Of a stretch of DNA of 8,178 nucleotides, positions 5,405-8,178 are shown piece after piece. Location: NCBI GenBank assembly GCA_008974855.1, contig BFAR01000161.1, positions 1 to 8,178 on the forward strand. Reading direction: 5' to 3'. Origin of the DNA: an archaeon MnTg01. Its GTDB lineage: Archaea > Thermoproteota > Nitrososphaeria > Nitrososphaerales > Nitrosopumilaceae. Numbering within the stretch: the stretch's first letter is position 1; each line of letters opens with the position of its first letter. Under the pieces are notes generated by a model. That model was given only the letters and a program-made list of their open reading frames with translations, made no database searches and had not been told where the DNA came from. The position numbers were made by a program, and so were the translations under genes.

Positions 5405-5479
5405 TGGGCCCACGGGGATTTGAACCCCGGACCTTCGCCGTGTAAGGGCGACGTCATAACCGAACTGGACCATGAGCCC
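5405..5479 (-). tRNA. tRNA-Val (anticodon UAC)
   Basis: On the minus strand the full cloverleaf can be drawn. The acceptor stem GGGCTCA/TGGGCCC has one T-G pair, and the discriminator base is A. The D-arm begins GTCC and ends TGAC. The anticodon stem TCGCC/GGCGA encloses loop CTTACAC with anticodon TAC, so it reads valine GUA (and probably other GUN) codons. A five-base variable loop follows (AGGTC), then T stem CGGGG/CCCCG with loop TTCAAAT. The gene has 75 bases, no intron, and no encoded CCA (TTTTA follows). It converges on the redoxin gene. Confidence 0.96.
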
Positions 5480-5502
5480 AGCAAAGTACCTAGCTAAAAT
5501 CC

Positions 5503-5509
5503 ATTTAAA
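5503..5509 (-). promoter_or_regulatory. TATA box of tRNA-Val
   Basis: The minus strand reads TTTAAAT, 24-30 bases before the first base of the tRNA. The identical heptamer stands 27 bases before the ilvE start, which supports it as the local TATA consensus. Confidence 0.6.
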
Positions 5510-5582
5510 CTTTGAGAATAATAAAATGAAAAATATCTTTCTAAAATGAATATTAATTTTATCAATAAAGTCTAAACCAATG

Positions 5583-5589
5583 ATTAATA
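5583..5589 (+). promoter_or_regulatory. TATA-like box of the aspartate kinase gene
   Basis: ATTAATA is centred 25 bases before the ATG at 5611. There is no Shine-Dalgarno sequence; the bases before the ATG are T-rich. This is compatible with a leaderless transcript, but the surrounding region is very AT-rich. Confidence 0.35.
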
Positions 5590-5610
5590 CAGGATTGTAA
5601 TTTTTCTTAC

Positions 5611-7032
5611 ATGGTATTGACTAGATTAGTTGTAGCGAAGTTTGGAGGAAGTGCTATTGGAGCTGATGGACTTTCAATTCCAATAATTATACAAAGAATT
5701 AATTCTTTAAAAAATGATGCAAAAGTAATTTCAGTTTTTTCTGCACCTCTAACTATTCAAAATGGTAAGACTAGATCTTTGACAGATATTGTGCTTGAGT
5801 TAGGAAGAAATGCAGAAAAAGGAAATGAGTTTAAGCTTGATGAAATAAGAAATGCTTATGAAAAAATTCTTGAATTAGTTAGTTCTGATTATCGAGAAGA
5901 ATGCCAAAAGATTATTGATGTATTTTTAGAAAAATCAAAAATTGCCTTTGAAGAAGCAAAACAGAAAGGTGAATTTGTAGATGAAGTTCGTTCGATAGCA
6001 CTTGCTAATTCAGGTGAACTTTTAATGTCTCAGTTAATGAATTTCATTTTCAAAAGTCATGGAATAAAATCTAGTGTAGTAGATTTTGAATCATGGCCGA
6101 TTATTACTGATAATAATATAGAATCAACAAATTTTTTATTCTCAGAATCTTCGGAAAAATTAGAACTACTTGAAAAATTACTAAATGAGAATGATGTTGT
6201 AACAATAGGAGGTTTTATTGGAAAAACAACTGATGGAATCACTACTACTTATGAGAGAGGAGGTTCGGATAGAACTGCAGCAGATCTTGGCATACTTCTT
6301 CAGAAAAAATATGAAGTTACAATTGACTTTGAAAAAGATAGCTCAGTAGTTTCAGCAGATCCTAAAATAGTTACAAATGAACTAAGTGACGTAGAACAGT
6401 TGTCATATAATGAAGCCAGACTTGCTGGAATGTTTGGTATGAAGATTTTAGATCCAATTGCTATCAAAGAAATAGTTGAACACGGAGTGGATATGCCTAT
6501 AATAATTACTAATATGAAAAATCCATCAAAAATTACCACCATAAAACGAAATCCAGATGATAAAAGTGGTCATCCATTAAAAATTGTTACAGGGAAAAAA
6601 AATTGTGCTATTCTAAGAATCGAAACGGAATACGTATACAAATTATTGGCATCTTTAAAAAATGAAAAAAGATATAGTGAATTTATAATCTTATCACCTT
6701 TCACAAAAGACGGAATTGAATTTACTAGAATTTTATTTCTTGATGGAGATTATGTAAAGAGAAATGAAAAATACATCTTAGGATTTGATTCGCTGGCTAC
6801 AATTACATACAATCGAGGAGTAATTACCTTAATAGGTGATGAAATGTGGCGTGTTCAACAAATTGCTTCAAAATCAAGTTCAAAAATTGGCGAAGCGGGA
6901 ATAAACATATTGAATATGGATGCACAAGAAGAAACTTCAAGAATAATCATAGTGGTTGAAGATTCTAGCGACAATATTGAACAAGCAATCAGGGCAATAC
7001 ACGAAGAAAGATCAAAAATTCAGTTTGTTTAA
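5611..7032 (+). CDS. lysC: Aspartate kinase with C-terminal ACT domains
   Basis: This 473-residue cytoplasmic enzyme phosphorylates L-aspartate with ATP, the first step toward threonine, methionine and (in some lineages) lysine. The amino-acid-kinase domain covers about 1-300: KFGGSA (10-15, usually KFGGTS), a Gly-Glu pair in ANSGELLMS (132-140), and ERGGSDRTAADLG (215-227), the conserved G-R-G-G-S-D-like substrate loop. The nucleotide loop, usually T-D-V-D-G-x-x-T-A-D-P-R, reads I-D-F-E-K-D-S-S-V-V-S-A-D-P-K (238-252), so it is divergent but retains A-D-P. Two ACT-type regulatory modules follow (about 330-400 and 402-470). In the second, GEAGINILNMDAQEET (427-442) stands where feedback-regulated kinases have a conserved serine-rich turn, so effector binding may differ. 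The length fits monofunctional kinases; there is no homoserine dehydrogenase fusion. It probably has its own leaderless promoter, with ilvE 414 bases downstream. Confidence 0.92.
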   Translation: MVLTRLVVAKFGGSAIGADGLSIPIIIQRINSLKNDAKVISVFSAPLTIQNGKTRSLTDIVLELGRNAEKGNEFKLDEIRNAYEKILELVSSDYREECQKIIDVFLEKSKIAFEEAKQKGEFVDEVRSIALANSGELLMSQLMNFIFKSHGIKSSVVDFESWPIITDNNIESTNFLFSESSEKLELLEKLLNENDVVTIGGFIGKTTDGITTTYERGGSDRTAADLGILLQKKYEVTIDFEKDSSVVSADPKIVTNELSDVEQLSYNEARLAGMFGMKILDPIAIKEIVEHGVDMPIIITNMKNPSKITTIKRNPDDKSGHPLKIVTGKKNCAILRIETEYVYKLLASLKNEKRYSEFIILSPFTKDGIEFTRILFLDGDYVKRNEKYILGFDSLATITYNRGVITLIGDEMWRVQQIASKSSSKIGEAGINILNMDAQEETSRIIIVVEDSSDNIEQAIRAIHEERSKIQFV

Positions 7033-7048
7033 GCAGATAAACTAAAAG

Positions 7049-7135
7049 TTTGGCGCTACGGGTTTGCACCAGTAGTGCCAAAATGGGTTTGTTCTTGGAC
7101 CGTCATCTAGAATCAGTCCGGCGTTACCCAAAACA
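7049..7135. ncRNA. Candidate structured RNA: two consecutive hairpins
   Basis: Seventeen bases after the aspartate kinase stop lies a GC-rich block (about 50% GC by eye against a very AT-rich flank). Hairpin 1 (7049-7082) has an 11-bp stem with one G-T pair, a G-A mismatch, three more pairs and a four-base loop. Hairpin 2 (7084-7130) has an outer TGGGT/ACCCA stem, a two-sided internal loop and an inner GGAC/GTCC stem. On the plus strand an ACA trinucleotide (7133-7135) follows, 13 bases after the inner stem, as in H/ACA guide RNAs. On the minus strand the inner stem instead encloses CTGA and ATGAC, which recall a kink-turn, and a TATA-like TAAATATT lies near 7160-7167. No protein frame crosses it. 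The strand and class are unresolved. Confidence 0.5.
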
Positions 7136-7325
7136 CGCTTGCTTTCTATGAAATATTCTAATATTTAGAGCTGATCTATATAGTCTATAATGGATAGTCT
7201 CAAGTTGAGTATCAAAAGGCAAAAAATTCTAAAAAGATTTACATTTTGAAAATTCAGATTTGGAACTTGTTTATCCTAAATGGTCATACTACTGAATATT
7301 ACTTTAAAAAAATTCAATTCATCTA
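7136..7325. other. AT-rich spacer without a recognisable gene
   Basis: This is the rest of the 414-base gap between aspartate kinase and ilvE, upstream of the short ORF. It contains only AT-rich sequence, two copies of ATAGTCT (7180-7186 and 7194-7200) and very short ORFs (under 20 codons). Nothing else is seen. Confidence 0.5.
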
Positions 7326-7409
7326 GTGACTAAAATCTACATTCCAGTCAGACCTACAAAAAAAACATTAGAAGAAAACTCTGAAGACGAAACCGATAAA
7401 AAAGAATAG
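7326..7409 (+). CDS. Possible 27-residue protein (GTG start)
   Basis: GTG opens a 27-codon frame ending in TAG. The product starts with a short hydrophobic strand, TKIYIPVRP, then a strongly charged tail rich in Glu, Asp and Lys (KKTLEENSEDETDKKE). The amino-acid composition is protein-like and not random for an AT-rich spacer, and the only in-frame start after the TAA at 7305-7307 is this GTG. There is no Shine-Dalgarno site; a TATA-like AATATTA (7295-7301) lies about 28 bases upstream, which allows leaderless translation. It ends 37 bases before ilvE. No family is recognised, and it could be a chance ORF. Confidence 0.35.
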   Translation: MTKIYIPVRPTKKTLEENSEDETDKKE

Positions 7410-7416
7410 ATAATTC

Positions 7417-7423
7417 TTTAAAT
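7417..7423 (+). promoter_or_regulatory. TATA box of ilvE
   Basis: TTTAAAT is centred 27 bases before the ATG at 7447 and is identical to the box of the tRNA-Val gene. It indicates an ilvE promoter independent of aspartate kinase and a leaderless mRNA. Confidence 0.55.
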
Positions 7424-7446
7424 TACTAGTATAGATTTACTTTCCT

Positions 7447-8178
7447 ATGAAAGAAGTAGGAAAAATTTGGATGAATGGAAAACTAGTTCCATTTAAGAAA
7501 GCCAAAGTACATGTGTTAACTCATGCATTACATTATTCAACTGCAATTTTTGAGGGTTTAAGATGTTATAATACTCCAAAAGGCTCGGCAATTTTTAGAT
7601 TGCCAGAACATGTTGATAGATTTTTCAATTCTGCAAAAATGTATTCAATGAAAATGCCATATAACAAAAAACAGATTACTGATGCTATAATCAAAACTGT
7701 AAAAAATAGTACTCTCAAAGAGTGTTACATCAGACCTTTGGCTTACTATGGTTATGGTGAATTGGGTCTTACACCTACACAAAACAAAGTAGATGTAGCA
7801 ATTGCATGTTGGCCATGGAAAATGGGTGAATCAAAAGCTGGAAAGTTTACAGGTGCCAAATGTAAGATTTCAAGTTGGATAAGAATTGATTCTGCTGCTC
7901 AGCCAATGAAAGCAAAAGCTGCATCAAACTATGCTAATGCTGCATTAGCTCGTGTTGAAGCACTCAAAGAAGGATATGATGAAGCTATAATGTTGAACAA
8001 TCAGGGTAAAATTGCTGAAGGTAGTGCAGAAAACATATTCATCTTAAAAGGTGATAAAATAATTACACCTCCATTAACTGCTGGAGTCTTAGAGGGAATT
8101 ACAAGAGATAGCGTTATTCAAATTATAGAGTTTAATGGAGGAGAGATAATTGAAGCAGATTTGGACAGAGAAGATCTA
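7447..8178 (+). CDS. ilvE: Branched-chain amino acid aminotransferase (partial, 3' end missing)
   Basis: The first 244 residues are present and the frame is open at the right edge; the family has about 300. This is a fold-type IV PLP enzyme that transfers an amino group between glutamate and the 2-oxo acids of leucine, isoleucine and valine. N-terminal landmarks are IWMNGKLVPFKKAKVHVLTHALHYSTAIFEG in register with the family (H-x-L-H-Y-x-x-x-x-F-E-G, 26-37) and R-L-x-x-H-x-x-R-F (51-59). The Schiff-base lysine is Lys157 in M-K-A-K-A-A-S-N-Y. Further motifs are A-L-x-x-G-Y-D-E-A-I-M-L (172-183), A-E-G-S-A-E-N-I-F (190-198) and T-P-P-L-x-x-G-V-L-E-G-I-T-R (207-220), which bind the cofactor phosphate and substrate. 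Branched-chain specificity is assigned from IlvE-like motifs; a related D-amino-acid or aromatic transaminase is less likely. The TATA box is 27 bases upstream and there is no Shine-Dalgarno site. Confidence 0.93.
   Translation, partial: MKEVGKIWMNGKLVPFKKAKVHVLTHALHYSTAIFEGLRCYNTPKGSAIFRLPEHVDRFFNSAKMYSMKMPYNKKQITDAIIKTVKNSTLKECYIRPLAYYGYGELGLTPTQNKVDVAIACWPWKMGESKAGKFTGAKCKISSWIRIDSAAQPMKAKAASNYANAALARVEALKEGYDEAIMLNNQGKIAEGSAENIFILKGDKIITPPLTAGVLEGITRDSVIQIIEFNGGEIIEADLDREDL

Noticed and set aside
5165..5473. Open frame of about 100 codons on the minus strand
   Set aside because: It runs through tRNA-Val and antisense to the YHS and redoxin genes, both of which have clear family motifs; it is a shadow frame.
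7049..7082. Hairpin 1 as a bacterial-type intrinsic terminator of aspartate kinase
   Set aside because: It is followed by AAAATGGG, not a T-run, on the kinase strand; archaea do not need such hairpins.
7049..7140. Split or permuted tRNA at the two-hairpin element
   Set aside because: The minus strand has an acceptor-like GGCACTA/TAGCGCC pair and a TGCAAAC loop, but there is no proper T stem, D-arm or anticodon arm.
7178..7200. ATAGTCT direct repeat as an operator pair
   Set aside because: A seven-base repeat in AT-rich spacer is expected by chance, and it is over 200 bases from the ilvE start.
7190..7249. 19-residue ATG frame in the kinase-ilvE spacer
   Set aside because: It is too short, basic and lysine-rich as expected from AT-rich DNA, with no ribosome-binding or TATA support.

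Overview
The window looks like chromosomal DNA of an ammonia-oxidising archaeon of the Nitrososphaerota (Thaumarchaeota), most like the low-GC Nitrosopumilus/Nitrosarchaeum group. This is inferred, not searched. The grounds are strong AT bias, archaeal-type genes (an ADP-forming acyl-CoA synthetase, a stand-alone RNase HI, a CcdA-like protein next to a YHS protein), a tRNA gene without an encoded CCA, and TATA-like boxes about 25-27 bases before start codons, as expected for leaderless archaeal transcripts. No mobile element, CRISPR array or phage gene is visible.

Left part, minus strand (1-2164): the start of an ADP-forming acyl-CoA synthetase (runs off the left edge), an RNase HI whose fourth catalytic aspartate is replaced by glycine, a nickel/cobalt-type membrane transporter with a histidine-rich loop, a three-helix small membrane protein, and a winged-helix regulator. 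The regulator's own TATA position carries a 10-bp perfect palindrome, which suggests autoregulation. A radical SAM protein (2256-3137, plus) diverges from it and converges on an 85-residue helical protein; a four-helix membrane protein lies upstream of that gene.

Middle part, plus strand (4058-5402): a tightly packed three-gene operon of a CcdA-like membrane electron carrier (GTG start), a 45-residue YHS metal-binding protein overlapping it by ATGA, and a small CxxC thioredoxin/glutaredoxin-fold protein. This is a plausible unit for carrying reducing equivalents and metal across the membrane. A tRNA-Val(UAC) converges on it.

Right part, plus strand (5611-8178): aspartate kinase with a divergent nucleotide-binding loop, a 414-base stretch with two consecutive strong hairpins (candidate structured RNA) and a possible 27-residue ORF, then branched-chain aminotransferase IlvE, cut by the right edge.

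Start-codon pattern: first genes of transcripts usually have a TATA-like box about 26 bases before the start and no Shine-Dalgarno site. At least one internal operon gene (the YHS protein) has a near-ideal Shine-Dalgarno site. The most interesting items are the hairpin pair at 7049-7135, the CcdA-YHS-redoxin operon, the RNase HI active-site change and the regulator's palindrome.
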